Source of the DNA: an uncultured Bacteroidales bacterium
Lineage (GTDB): Bacteria; Bacteroidota; Bacteroidia; Bacteroidales; Bacteroidaceae
Reading direction: 5' to 3'
DNA: 54,523 nucleotides
Assembly: GCA_937914945.1 (NCBI GenBank)
Contig: CALGJF010000047.1
Location: forward strand, 1-54,523
Shown here: positions 16,142 through 24,791 of the stretch, piece by piece
How the letters are laid out: each line of letters begins with the position of its first letter
Numbering within the stretch: the first letter of the stretch is position 1
Position numbers and translations under genes: made by a program
The notes under the pieces: generated by a model
What the model was told of the DNA's origin: nothing
Seen by the model: only the letters and a program-made list of their open reading frames with translations
Databases searched by the model: none

Positions 16142-16933
16142 TTATTTCAGGTAGTATATTTTTCTCTTGCTATGTTCGTTAATGTAGTTCAATGGGCCCA
16201 CTCCTTTTGTTGTGCGCTCTATCCAGTTACCTTTGTTGTCGTACTTGTATTCATATTTTATGGAATCCCACTCGGAATTGTCACGAGGGTAATTTACATA
16301 TTGTTCAATTATATTTCCCTGTTTGTCTTTTTTGTTTTTGGTTATTTTATAGATATCACCGGTTACTGCCAAAAAGCACTCTTCTATCTCCGTGCCATCA
16401 TTATTGTAGGTGTAACGATATTTATATGGTGGAATACCATCGCAATGATATTCAAATGCTCCATCGTGACGGTTCTTGTCGTCGTATGAACGTTGCATCA
16501 TATACAGCATTGTCATCCTGGTAGAGTCGGGGAATATGTAACCATATTCGCGGTAAAGAGTGATGTTTTTTCTATCGTCAAATTCAACAATGTCATACGA
16601 TTTTTCCACACCATCTCTGTTATGATTGTGCTGCTCTATCCTGTTATTGCCGTTATAATGATATTTGCAAAAGCCCTCTTCGCCCGCCTTTGAGTAAGAT
16701 TCCACTTTGTCTATATCTCCGTTTTTAGAATATATGAAAGCCAAGGAGTCGCAGCCTTCCTTCTCGTCGTAAACGACGGCCGAAACCTTTCCTCTTAAAA
16801 ATTCGGTGCCGTATAATGTTACATCTTCATTTAACAAAGCTTGCCCTGTTTCTGATTTGCTGTTATTGTTGCAAGAGAGCATAATCAGGACAATGGCTAC
16901 AGACAAGATGGTTTTGAAAGAAAAATAATTCAT
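16142..16933 (-). CDS. Hypothetical lipoprotein with YD-like motifs
   Basis: A 263-residue predicted lipoprotein (signal ending MLSC, Cys21). The mature part is rich in Tyr, Asp and Asn, with repeated strands such as YHYNGNNRIEQ, YRYTYNNDGTEIEE and YEYKYDNKGNWIERT. This pattern recalls RHS/YD repeats and the short beta-repeat lipoproteins of Bacteroidetes, but it is too irregular to assign. It is probably on the inner face of the outer membrane or at the surface. It lies between the two copies of the duplicated nadK flank. The partner is unknown. Confidence 0.65.
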   Translation of the reverse strand: MNYFSFKTILSVAIVLIMLSCNNNSKSETGQALLNEDVTLYGTEFLRGKVSAVVYDEKEGCDSLAFIYSKNGDIDKVESYSKAGEEGFCKYHYNGNNRIEQHNHNRDGVEKSYDIVEFDDRKNITLYREYGYIFPDSTRMTMLYMMQRSYDDKNRHDGAFEYHCDGIPPYKYRYTYNNDGTEIEECFLAVTGDIYKITKNKKDKQGNIIEQYVNYPRDNSEWDSIKYEYKYDNKGNWIERTTKGVGPLNYINEHSKRKIYYLK

Positions 16934-17013
16934 AATATTTATATGCCTATAGTTATTTCAATCCCGTTTTGTCCGTAATTGTTGAAGCAATTGAATAGCT
17001 CTTCTTTTTTTTA

Positions 17014-17075
17014 CAAAAGTGCAAGGCGAATATAGCGACAAGGTTGCTAAAATGCTAAATTCCACAAAGAAAATG
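17014..17075. repeat. Duplicated segment, parent copy beside nadK
   Basis: 62 bases directly downstream of the nadK stop (nadK is on the minus strand), 92 percent identical to 16044-16105 and in the same orientation. Confidence 0.75.
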
Positions 17076-17090
17076 TTCTCTGCAAGCGGG

Positions 17091-17963
17091 TTATTCCCTT
17101 TGGTCGGCTCCCCACATAAGTTTCTCGCGCAGGTTGAGGATGAACGAGTGCTCGCGGCGGCGCACAATGAGTTGTTTGTAGTCGGCTTTTTTTACAGTGA
17201 TAATGGTGTCCTCGTCGCAGCTTTCGTTGCGCCCGTCAATGGCTATCAGATAGTTGTGGCTGCGGCTGTTTACCTTTATCTCTATGGTGGTGCTGTCGCT
17301 CAGCACAATGGGGCGGGCGCTGAGGCTGTGCGGTGCAATGGGTGTGAGCACTATCACATTGGCATCGGGGGCTATGATGGGGCCGCCCACGCTCAGCGAG
17401 TAGCCTGTGGAGCCCGAGGGTGCTGCCACTATGAGGCCGTCGGCCTGGTAGGTTATCTTCTCCTTGCCGTTGAGGGTGGCTTCTAATGTCATCATCGACG
17501 ATGAGGCGTGTTTCATTATCGCAATCTCGTTGAGAGCCACGGGGTAGCTCTCTATCTTGCCGTTTGCGGCTGTGGCCTCAATGAGGCTGCGCTCCTCAAT
17601 GAGGTATTCTCCTTCATGTATGCGCTCTATTATGTGCTCTATGTCGCTGTTGGCAGTGGAGGTAAGGAATCCAAGCCGCCCGGCATTGATTCCCAATATG
17701 GGTATGGGCTTGCGGCCAACGCGGCTTGCGGTGCGCAACAGGGTGCCATCGCCGCCAAAGCTTATGGCAATGTCGGCGGTAAAGTCGTCGCCCTCAATGA
17801 TTTCGGCTCCTTCTATGGGTAGTTGGCGGCTTTCGCATAGGAATTCATAAAATGGGCGGTCTATTGCGTAGCTGTCGCCCCATTTTTTTATGGTACCGAA
17901 CAGCTCGTTTATGCTCTCCGACTTTTTTGTCTGGTGTATGTTACCGAATATCGCAAATTTCAT
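17091..17963 (-). CDS. nadK: NAD kinase
   Basis: A 290-residue NAD kinase that makes NADP from NAD and ATP. GGDGT (70-74) with the following LLRTAS is the phosphate-binding motif, NEIAIMKH is the NE/D motif, and ADGLIVAAPSGSTGYSLS is the conserved glycine-rich segment near the active site. Length is normal. It is divergent from pdxJ. A partial, decayed copy of its 3' end and downstream flank lies about 1 kb away. Confidence 0.95.
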   Translation of the reverse strand: MKFAIFGNIHQTKKSESINELFGTIKKWGDSYAIDRPFYEFLCESRQLPIEGAEIIEGDDFTADIAISFGGDGTLLRTASRVGRKPIPILGINAGRLGFLTSTANSDIEHIIERIHEGEYLIEERSLIEATAANGKIESYPVALNEIAIMKHASSSMMTLEATLNGKEKITYQADGLIVAAPSGSTGYSLSVGGPIIAPDANVIVLTPIAPHSLSARPIVLSDSTTIEIKVNSRSHNYLIAIDGRNESCDEDTIITVKKADYKQLIVRRREHSFILNLREKLMWGADQRE

Positions 17964-17984
17964 AGGCCATTATCTCTTTGTGTG

Positions 17985-17992
17985 CAAATTTA
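17985..17992 (-). promoter_or_regulatory. Candidate -7 element for nadK
   Basis: The minus strand reads TAAATTTG, a full match to TAnnTTTG; it lies 22 bases upstream of the ATG. No convincing -33 element. Confidence 0.4.
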
Positions 17993-18026
17993 AGATAAAT
18001 TATTATCTAAATATTATTATTTGTAG

Positions 18027-18034
18027 TAATTTTG
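18027..18034 (+). promoter_or_regulatory. Candidate -7 element for the pdxJ operon
   Basis: TAATTTTG matches TAnnTTTG, 50 bases upstream of the pdxJ ATG. No good -33 TTTG at 19 bases. Confidence 0.35.
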
Positions 18035-18084
18035 CTTTCAAATTACTAAAATACGCATAATACGTTTATTTGCAACTGGGATAT

Positions 18085-18804
18085 ATGAAAACAAAATTAA
18101 GTGTAAACATAAACAAAATTGCTACCATAAGGAATGCTCGCGGGGGTAATAATCCCGATATTTTGAAGGTGGCAAAGGATTGTGAACTTTTTGGTGCCGA
18201 TGGCATAACCGTGCATCCGCGCCCCGACGAGCGCCACATACGCCGTGCCGATGTACCCGCTCTGCTTGCAATCTTGCGCACCGAATTCAATATCGAGGGT
18301 TATCCGTCAAAGGATTTTATGGATCTTGTTCTGCGTGTGCGCCCCTCACAGGTTACCCTTGTACCCGATAAACCAGAGCAACTGACCTCGAACAGCGGTT
18401 GGGATACCGAAAAGGAACAGGATTTTCTGCACGATGTTATGAACGACCTGCGTGCGGCGGGTATTCGTAGCAGTATCTTTATCGACGCATCGCCCCGCAT
18501 GGCCGAGTTTGCCGCCAAGGCAGGTGCCGACCGCGTGGAACTCTATACAGGGCCGTATGCACATGAATATGCACGCAATCGCGAGAAGGCAATAGAACCC
18601 TTCCTGCAAACAGCCATCCGTGTAAAGCAGTTGGGTATAGGGCTTAATGCCGGGCACGACTTGAGCCTCGAAAATTTGAAATATTTTACCGATGTTATCA
18701 CATGGGTCGATGAGGTATCCATCGGGCATGCTCTCGTGTGCGACGCCCTTTATCTGGGCCTCGAAAAAACCATAAAGGCTTATCAGGATTGTTTAATAAA
18801 ATAA
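18085..18804 (+). CDS. pdxJ: Pyridoxine 5'-phosphate synthase
   Basis: A 239-residue TIM-barrel enzyme that condenses 1-deoxy-xylulose 5-phosphate with 3-amino-2-oxopropyl phosphate to give pyridoxine 5'-phosphate. Family motifs are clear: LSVNINKIATIRNARGG at the N-terminus, ADGITVHPRPDERHI, SLFID-like SSIFIDASP and GIGLNAGHDL near the C-terminus. The start is ATG 18085; the TTG extension is rejected. It heads a plus-strand run with exbB, exbD and a TonB-like gene; exbB starts 12 bases after its stop. Confidence 0.95.
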   Translation: MKTKLSVNINKIATIRNARGGNNPDILKVAKDCELFGADGITVHPRPDERHIRRADVPALLAILRTEFNIEGYPSKDFMDLVLRVRPSQVTLVPDKPEQLTSNSGWDTEKEQDFLHDVMNDLRAAGIRSSIFIDASPRMAEFAAKAGADRVELYTGPYAHEYARNREKAIEPFLQTAIRVKQLGIGLNAGHDLSLENLKYFTDVITWVDEVSIGHALVCDALYLGLEKTIKAYQDCLIK

Positions 18805-18816
18805 TATAACCAAACT

Positions 18817-19524
18817 ATGAATTTGCTTACTGCAATTACAGAAACTACAGCCGTGGCGCAAGACTCTTTGTTGCTGCTCACAGAACCGGTTGCCGAAACC
18901 ATGAATGTGTGGAGCCTTGCCGTAAAAGGTGGCTGGATTATGGTGGTACTTGCCATTCTATCTATAATCGGCATTTACATATTTGCCGAGCGTTATGCAA
19001 CCTTCCGCAAGGCGATGAAGAAGAACCCTTATCTCCTCGACCGTCTGCACGACAATATAAAGGACAACGATATAAAGTCGGCAATAAATTATTGCCACAA
19101 CCAAAATACTCCCGTGTCGCGCGTGCTCGAAAAGGGGTTGAAGGCTTACGGCCTCTCCACCACCTATATGCGTCAGGCCATGGATAACAGTGCCGGGCTC
19201 GAAATAGCCAACCTCGAGAAGGGGCTTCCTGTACTCTCCACCATAGCGGCCGTGGGCCCCATGATTGGTTTCTTGGGAACGGTAACCGGCATGGTGCAGG
19301 CCTTTTGGGAGATGTCCAACGCTGGTAACAACATCGATGTATCACTCTTGTCGGGCGGTATATACGAGGCTATGATTACCACCGTGGGCGGTCTTGTTGT
19401 GGGTATTGTTGCGATTTTTGCATATAACTACCTTGTGGCACGTGTGGATAGAGCGCAAAACGACATGGAGGGCGAGATTATTGCCTTCATGGAGATTGCC
19501 GCTGAACTTAAAGAGAAGAATTAA
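18817..19524 (+). CDS. exbB: MotA/TolQ/ExbB proton channel family protein
   Basis: A 235-residue inner-membrane protein with three helices: one near residues 28-50 (GGWIMVVLAILSIIGIYIFA), and two after residue 140 (LPVLSTIAAVGPMIGFLGTV and ITTVGGLVVGIVAIFAYNYL). The large cytoplasmic loop and the MIGFLGTVTGMVQAF signature are typical of ExbB/TolQ. With ExbD it forms the proton channel that energises TonB. The next two genes encode ExbD and a TonB-like protein, so this is a complete energising unit. Confidence 0.9.
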   Translation: MNLLTAITETTAVAQDSLLLLTEPVAETMNVWSLAVKGGWIMVVLAILSIIGIYIFAERYATFRKAMKKNPYLLDRLHDNIKDNDIKSAINYCHNQNTPVSRVLEKGLKAYGLSTTYMRQAMDNSAGLEIANLEKGLPVLSTIAAVGPMIGFLGTVTGMVQAFWEMSNAGNNIDVSLLSGGIYEAMITTVGGLVVGIVAIFAYNYLVARVDRAQNDMEGEIIAFMEIAAELKEKN

Positions 19525-19548
19525 TAACACTCCTTTATTTGAGTAACA

Positions 19549-19962
19549 ATGATTAAAAGAAAGACCAAGGCAATAGATATGTTTTCAATGTCGTCGATGA
19601 CCGACATTATATTTCTGTTGCTAATCTTTTTTATGATAACCTCCACAATGGTTACCCCCAATGCCATAAAGGTGTTGCTCCCGCAAGGTAGCCAGCAGAC
19701 GGCGGCAAAGCCCCTCGCCCGCATAATTATAGATAAGGATTTGAACTATTATTCGGCATTTGGCAACGAGGACGAGATGCCCATCTCACCCGATAATATA
19801 ACCGCCTTTCTGCTCGATTGTGCTGCCAAGCAGCCCGAGATGTATGTAGCCCTTTATGCCGACGAGAGCATCCCTTATCGCGAGATTGTGAAGGTGCTAA
19901 ACATAGCCAACGAGAATAACTTTAAGATGGTGCTTGCAACGCGCCGTCCCGATAGAAAGTGA
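19549..19962 (+). CDS. exbD: ExbD/TolR family protein
   Basis: A 137-residue protein with a cytoplasmic N-terminus, one membrane helix (about 16-36, MTDIIFLLLIFFMITSTMVT) carrying the conserved Asp of the proton path (SSMTDIIF), and a small periplasmic domain. It acts with ExbB. Its stop codon overlaps the start of the TonB-like gene (TGATG), which implies translational coupling. Confidence 0.9.
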   Translation: MIKRKTKAIDMFSMSSMTDIIFLLLIFFMITSTMVTPNAIKVLLPQGSQQTAAKPLARIIIDKDLNYYSAFGNEDEMPISPDNITAFLLDCAAKQPEMYVALYADESIPYREIVKVLNIANENNFKMVLATRRPDRK

Positions 19963-20789
19963 TGGAAAAGATAACAAAGGAACAAGCCTGGGGCTTGGCG
20001 GTAACCGCTGTGGCCCATCTGTTGCTCTTCTTGCTCCTGTGGTTGCTGGTGATAAGGAAACCGCTGCCGCAGGCCGAGGCAGGTGTACCTGTTATCTTGG
20101 GAAATACCGAATTGGCAAGTGGCGATGCTTACCAATATACCGAGGTCAATGTCGCTCCTGTTCCATCGCCTGTAACAACCACCGTTCCACCGCCCTCCAC
20201 ATCGCCGGCCGAGCCTCTTGTTACACAGGCCGACGAGCCCACCGTGGCACTCCCGAGCAGCGATAAAAAGAAGGACAAAAAAACGGTGGAAACTCCCAAG
20301 AAAACTGCCGAGCAGTTGGAGGCTGAACGCAGGGCGCAAGAGGCCGAACGCCAACGCCGCGAAGCAGAAGAGCTTGCCCGCGTGGCCAACTCGCGCATTG
20401 CAGGAGCGTTTGGCAAGGGGACAACCATGCAAGGCCGTGGCGATGCCGCCATGGGCAATGGAACACAAGGCTCGCCGCAAGGAAATTCCCAAGAGGGCGT
20501 TGTAAGTGGCACAGGCGGTTATGGCAACTACGACCTTGGCGGCCGTTCACTCATGGGCTCCCTGCCTCGTCCGTCGTACAATGTGCAGGAAGAGGGGCGC
20601 GTGGTGGTAACAATAACCGTAAATCCCGAGGGCCGTGTTATACAGGCAACAATAAATTCCCGCACTAACACTGCCAATGCCTCCTTGCGCCGTGCCGCGC
20701 TCGATGCAGCCCGCAAAGCGCTGTTTAACAAAGTGAGCACCGTGAATAACCAACAGGGAACAATTACATACTATTTCAAATTAAAATAA
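19962..20789 (+). CDS. TonB-like energy transducer
   Basis: A 275-residue protein with a short cytoplasmic tail, one membrane anchor (about residues 9-31), a periplasmic linker rich in Pro, Thr and then Glu/Lys/Arg (AEQLEAERRAQEAERQRREA), a Gly-rich stretch (about 145-185) and a C-terminal TonB-fold domain (about 195-275, EEGRVVVTITVNPEGRVIQA). The charged helical linker is more like TolA than a classical Pro-Lys TonB, so a Tol-Pal-type envelope role is possible. It starts at ATG 19962, overlapping the exbD stop by one base; GTG 19959 is less likely. Confidence 0.85.
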   Translation: MEKITKEQAWGLAVTAVAHLLLFLLLWLLVIRKPLPQAEAGVPVILGNTELASGDAYQYTEVNVAPVPSPVTTTVPPPSTSPAEPLVTQADEPTVALPSSDKKKDKKTVETPKKTAEQLEAERRAQEAERQRREAEELARVANSRIAGAFGKGTTMQGRGDAAMGNGTQGSPQGNSQEGVVSGTGGYGNYDLGGRSLMGSLPRPSYNVQEEGRVVVTITVNPEGRVIQATINSRTNTANASLRRAALDAARKALFNKVSTVNNQQGTITYYFKLK

Positions 20790-20829
20790 AAAAGGGATAT
20801 CATTGATATCTCCAAAAAAGATGATAATC

Positions 20830-21381
20830 ATGAGCAAAATATTTCTTTTTCTTGCCGATGGCTTTGAGACCGTTGAGGCTCTGGCTCCCGTGGATGTGAT
20901 GCGTCGTGCCGGATTGGATGTTGTAACAACATCAATCATGGGCCGCAAAGAGGTTGTGTCGGCGCAGGGGGTAACTGTTGTTGCCGATATGCTTTTTGAG
21001 GATGCCACTTTTGCCGATGCCGTGGCACTTGTGCTCCCCGGCGGCGGTGTGGGTACCGACAACCTGTCGGCATGCGAGCCTTTGCGTGCCGAACTGAAAA
21101 AGGCCGCCGCCGATGGCAAGTTGCTCGCTGCAATATGCGCTGCGCCCATGGTACTTGGCCGTACAGGGTTGCTCGCAGGCCGCAAGGCTACTTGCTATCC
21201 GGGTTGCGAGGGCGACCTCTTTGACGCTGTTTATACAGCAACAACAGTGGAAGAGGATGGTAATATAATTACCGCTTGCGGCCCCGGTGCATCGTTCGAT
21301 TTTGGCTTTGCTATTGTAAAACGATTCTGTGGCGAGGAGGTTGTGAATACCTTGCGCTCGCAGATGCAATTCAATAAATAA
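20830..21381 (+). CDS. DJ-1/PfpI family protein (YajL-like)
   Basis: A 183-residue protein of the DJ-1/ThiJ superfamily. Conserved Glu16 (ETVEAL), the elbow Cys103 in LLAAICAAPMVL and the GLLAGRKAT segment place it in the DJ-1/YajL branch. Members act in protection against oxidative or glyoxal damage; the exact reaction is debated. I set the start at ATG 20830 (MSKIFLFLADGFE); ATG 20821 would add three residues. The stop overlaps the ispD start (TAATG). Confidence 0.88.
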   Translation: MSKIFLFLADGFETVEALAPVDVMRRAGLDVVTTSIMGRKEVVSAQGVTVVADMLFEDATFADAVALVLPGGGVGTDNLSACEPLRAELKKAAADGKLLAAICAAPMVLGRTGLLAGRKATCYPGCEGDLFDAVYTATTVEEDGNIITACGPGASFDFGFAIVKRFCGEEVVNTLRSQMQFNK

Positions 21382-22079
21382 TGAAAAGATATATTATAGT
21401 TGTTGCCGGCGGTAAAGGCACGCGTATGGGTGGCGATACTCCCAAGCAGTTTCAATTGTTGGCAGGGAAACCGGTGCTGATGGTTACTTTGGAGCATCTG
21501 CATGCTATCGATCCCTCGTTGCAGATTGTGCTTGTATTGCCACAGGAGCATATGGATTTGTGGAAGTCGCTCTGCAAGGAGTATGCCTTTGAGGTGCCTA
21601 TGATGCTTGCCGCAGGTGGAACCACCCGTTTCCACTCTGTGCAGAACGGCCTTGCACTTGTAGATGATATCGATGATGCCATTGTGGGGATTCACGATGG
21701 CGTGCGCCCCTTTGTATCGCAACGTGTATACGACGACACCTATCGCGAGGCTCTTATCAGCGGTGCAGCCATTCCCATGATAGAGATTAACGATAGCTTG
21801 CGCCACATTATAGGCAGCAATGGTGCGAGTGAGGTGGTTCCGCGCGACCGTTATCGTTTGGTGCAGACGCCCCAAGTGTTCAAGCTGTCGGTGTTGCGCG
21901 AGGCTTATCAGCAACGCTTTGTGGAGTCCTTTACCGATGATGCCTCGGTCGTAGAGGCTATGGGCCATCCTGTTGTGGGTGTTGAGGGCAACCGCGAGAA
22001 TATCAAACTGACAACACCATACGACCTGCTCATTGCAAATACCATAATGCAATGCTGGACCTCACAACAAGGAATATAA
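21381..22079 (+). CDS. ispD: 2-C-methyl-D-erythritol 4-phosphate cytidylyltransferase
   Basis: A 232-residue nucleotidyltransferase of the MEP isoprenoid pathway that makes CDP-methylerythritol. The N-terminal VVAGGKGTRMG loop binds CTP, TPKQF holds the catalytic Lys, and VHDGVRPFV-like GIHDGVRPFVSQ and VPRDRYRLVQTPQVF are family signatures. It overlaps the DJ-1 stop by one base and the recG start by 28 bases. The later MEP-pathway gene dxr is also in this window (29751, minus strand). Confidence 0.95.
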   Translation: MKRYIIVVAGGKGTRMGGDTPKQFQLLAGKPVLMVTLEHLHAIDPSLQIVLVLPQEHMDLWKSLCKEYAFEVPMMLAAGGTTRFHSVQNGLALVDDIDDAIVGIHDGVRPFVSQRVYDDTYREALISGAAIPMIEINDSLRHIIGSNGASEVVPRDRYRLVQTPQVFKLSVLREAYQQRFVESFTDDASVVEAMGHPVVGVEGNRENIKLTTPYDLLIANTIMQCWTSQQGI

Positions 22080-24151
22080 AGTATCTGCCGGGAGTGGGCG
22101 AGCAGCGCGCCTCCTTGCTCAACAGGGAACTGAAAATATATTCTCTGTACGACTTGTTATACTATTTCCCATACAAATATGTGGATAGGAGCCGCCTTTT
22201 CAAGGTGGCGGAGCTCACAGGCAATATGCCCTTTGTGCAGTTGTGTGGTGAGATACGCAGCTTCGAGGAGATGGGCGAGGGTGTGGGCCGTCGCTTGGTG
22301 GCTCACTTTACCGATGGCACGGGTTTTGTCGATTTGGTGTGGTTCCGCGGTATAAAATATGTGAAGAACAGGTACAAGCTGGGCGAAAAATATCTTATCT
22401 TCGGAAAACCCACAATGTTCAACGGCCGTGTGAACATTGCTCACCCCGATATAGATGTGGCGGCCTCGGTGCAGTTGAGTGAGATGGGCTTGCAACCCTA
22501 TTACAACACCACCGAGAAGATGAAACGCAGCGGGCTTAATTCGCTTGCGATAGCCAAGCTCATGAACAACCTTTTTCAGTTGATGGAAAGGGATGTTGCC
22601 GAAACCCTCACCTCAGAAATAATATCCAAGCATAAATTGGTGCCGCTTGCAACAGCACTGCGTACCATACATTTTCCCAAAAACAACAGCGAGTTGCAGG
22701 CTGCGCAGTATCGCCTGAAATTCGAGGAGCTCTTCTACATTCAGTTGAACATACTTCACTATGCCAAAGACCGCAACATGCGTTATCTTGGGCATAGGTT
22801 TGCCAAGGTGGGCGATTGCTTCAACCATTTTTATTCTGAAAAATTGCCGTTTGAACTTACAGGCGCGCAAAAAAGGGTAGTGAAGGAGATACGCCGCGAT
22901 GTAAATTGCAATCGCCAGATGAACCGTCTTGTGCAGGGCGATGTGGGTAGCGGAAAAACTCTTGTTGCGTTGCTGTCCATGCTTCTTGCCAAAGATAATG
23001 GTTATCAGGCCTGTATAATGGCGCCCACCGAGATTCTTGCCGAGCAGCACTATGCAACCATCAGCCGCATGTTACAGGGGTTGCCTGTGGATGTGCGCCT
23101 GCTCACAGGCAGCACTAAGCAGAAGGATAGGCCAGCCATTTTGGAAGGGCTTGCCGAAGGCTCGGTGGATATCCTTGTGGGCACCCACGCCGTGCTCGAA
23201 GACAATGTGCAGTTCCGCAACATAGGTCTTGTGGTGATAGACGAGCAACATCGTTTCGGTGTGGTGCAGCGTGCCAAAATGTGGATGAAAAACAATATAC
23301 CGCCCCATGTTCTTGTGATGACGGCAACCCCCATTCCACGTACCCTTGCAATGACGCTTTATGGCGACCTCGATGTGTCGGTGATAGACGAACTGCCGCC
23401 CGGTCGCAAGCCCATAAGTACACAACATATATTCCGTAATCGTGCCGACGAGATGTACTCCTTTATACGCCGTCAGCTACAAGAGGGGCGGCAGGTGTAT
23501 GTGGTCTATCCACTCATAAGTGAGAGTGAAAAACTCGATTTGAAGAATCTTGAAGATGGCTACAAGCAGTTGTGCAATATCTTCTGCGACTATCGTTTGA
23601 GCAAGCTACATGGCAAGATGAAGCCCAAAGAGAAAGACGAGGAGATGCGTCGCTTTGCGCAGGGCGAGACACAGATGCTTGTCTCCACCACGGTTATTGA
23701 GGTGGGTGTGGATGTGCCTAATGCCTCGGTCATGGTAATTGAGAATGCCGAGCGTTTCGGTCTCTCGCAGCTACATCAGTTGCGCGGCAGGGTGGGGCGC
23801 GGCGTGTCGCAATCCTATTGTATTCTTGTAACCGATGTCAAACTGTCCGAGGAGACCCGCAAGCGCATGGAGATAATGGTGGGGAGCAACGATGGTTTTG
23901 AGATTGCCGAGGCCGACCTTAAACTGCGTGGCCCGGGTGATATCGAGGGTACCCAGCAAAGCGGTATAGCCTTTGACCTTAAAATAGCCAATCTTGCCCG
24001 CGATGAACAGTTGTTGCAATATGTGCGCGAGGTGGCCCGCGAAATAGTGGATGCCGACCCGCAGTGCGAGAATCCCGCCTACCGTGTTCTGTGGGAGCGT
24101 CTGCGCGAGATAAAGCGCCGCGACAATCGTAATTGGGGTGCAATTTCGTAA
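22052..24151 (+). CDS. recG: ATP-dependent DNA helicase RecG
   Basis: A 699-residue fork-remodelling helicase that drives branch migration at stalled replication forks. The N-terminal wedge/OB region (about 1-250) includes YLPGVGEQRASLL and GTGFVDLVWFRG. The helicase core has Walker A GDVGSGKT, motif Ia APTEILAEQH, the DEQH box VVIDEQHRFGV, motif III MTATPIPRT, and the C-terminal motifs VSTTVIEVGVDVPNA and QLRGRVGRG. Length is normal. It starts inside the ispD gene. Confidence 0.96.
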   Translation: MLDLTTRNIKYLPGVGEQRASLLNRELKIYSLYDLLYYFPYKYVDRSRLFKVAELTGNMPFVQLCGEIRSFEEMGEGVGRRLVAHFTDGTGFVDLVWFRGIKYVKNRYKLGEKYLIFGKPTMFNGRVNIAHPDIDVAASVQLSEMGLQPYYNTTEKMKRSGLNSLAIAKLMNNLFQLMERDVAETLTSEIISKHKLVPLATALRTIHFPKNNSELQAAQYRLKFEELFYIQLNILHYAKDRNMRYLGHRFAKVGDCFNHFYSEKLPFELTGAQKRVVKEIRRDVNCNRQMNRLVQGDVGSGKTLVALLSMLLAKDNGYQACIMAPTEILAEQHYATISRMLQGLPVDVRLLTGSTKQKDRPAILEGLAEGSVDILVGTHAVLEDNVQFRNIGLVVIDEQHRFGVVQRAKMWMKNNIPPHVLVMTATPIPRTLAMTLYGDLDVSVIDELPPGRKPISTQHIFRNRADEMYSFIRRQLQEGRQVYVVYPLISESEKLDLKNLEDGYKQLCNIFCDYRLSKLHGKMKPKEKDEEMRRFAQGETQMLVSTTVIEVGVDVPNASVMVIENAERFGLSQLHQLRGRVGRGVSQSYCILVTDVKLSEETRKRMEIMVGSNDGFEIAEADLKLRGPGDIEGTQQSGIAFDLKIANLARDEQLLQYVREVAREIVDADPQCENPAYRVLWERLREIKRRDNRNWGAIS

Positions 24152-24235
24152 TGAATGGTTGTGGTAGTTTTCGCTATTTGTATATTTTAGTAAAAGTTAA
24201 TTCTTTAATATTCGCTATTTTATAAAGTTTTTTAT

Positions 24236-24243
24236 TACTTTTG
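24236..24243 (+). promoter_or_regulatory. Candidate -7 element for ndk
   Basis: TACTTTTG matches TAnnTTTG in an AT-rich 157-base spacer; it predicts a leader of about 60 bases. No clear -33. Confidence 0.4.
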
Positions 24244-24308
24244 TGCCATAATGCATTATTATGGGCCACAAGCGGTGTGGCATTTATACGTATAAATAAA
24301 CTATAAAA

Positions 24309-24782
24309 ATGGAGAAAACACTCATTCTTATTAAGCCCAATGCTATTCAGCGTGGCTTGACAGGCGACATTATCACTCGCTTTGAGCGTAAAGGTCTGCG
24401 TCTTGCAGGTGTAAAAATGATGTTCATGACCGACGAGATTGTGAACGAGCACTATGCTCACCTCAAAGAGCGTCCTTTCTTCCCCTATTTGAAGGCCTCA
24501 ATGCAGGCTGCCCCCATAATCGCTTGTTGTTTGGAGGGTGCCGAGGCAGTTGAAACCGTGCGTCTCATGGTGGGTGCCACCAATTCGCGTAAAGCTTTGC
24601 CCGGAACCATTCGTGGCGACTTCTCTATGAGTGGCGAGCAGAACGTGGTTCATGCTTCCGATTCTGTGGAGAATGCACAAATTGAAATTAATCGTTTCTT
24701 CAAGGAGGGCGAGTTGTTCGACTACGAGTCGGCAGTAACCTCTTTTGAATATGGTGGCGAGGAGAGTATCAAATTCAAATAA
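24309..24782 (+). CDS. ndk: Nucleoside-diphosphate kinase
   Basis: A 157-residue enzyme that balances nucleoside triphosphates by a phospho-histidine ping-pong mechanism. The catalytic His115 is in QNVVHASDS, the N-terminal TLILIKPNA is the nucleotide-binding strand, and RPFFPYLKASM and GTIRGDF are conserved. It is about 15 residues longer than the common 140-143-residue form because of a C-terminal tail after EINRFF, which is usual in Bacteroidetes. The M23/LysM gene follows after 9 bases. Confidence 0.96.
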   Translation: MEKTLILIKPNAIQRGLTGDIITRFERKGLRLAGVKMMFMTDEIVNEHYAHLKERPFFPYLKASMQAAPIIACCLEGAEAVETVRLMVGATNSRKALPGTIRGDFSMSGEQNVVHASDSVENAQIEINRFFKEGELFDYESAVTSFEYGGEESIKFK

Positions 24783-24791
24783 GTTCGCAGA

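Noticed and set aside
20794..20813. GGGATATC/GATATCTC hairpin as a terminator between the TonB-like and DJ-1 genes
   Set aside because: Short stem with a GU pair and no U-tract on either strand; more likely chance in an AT-rich gap.
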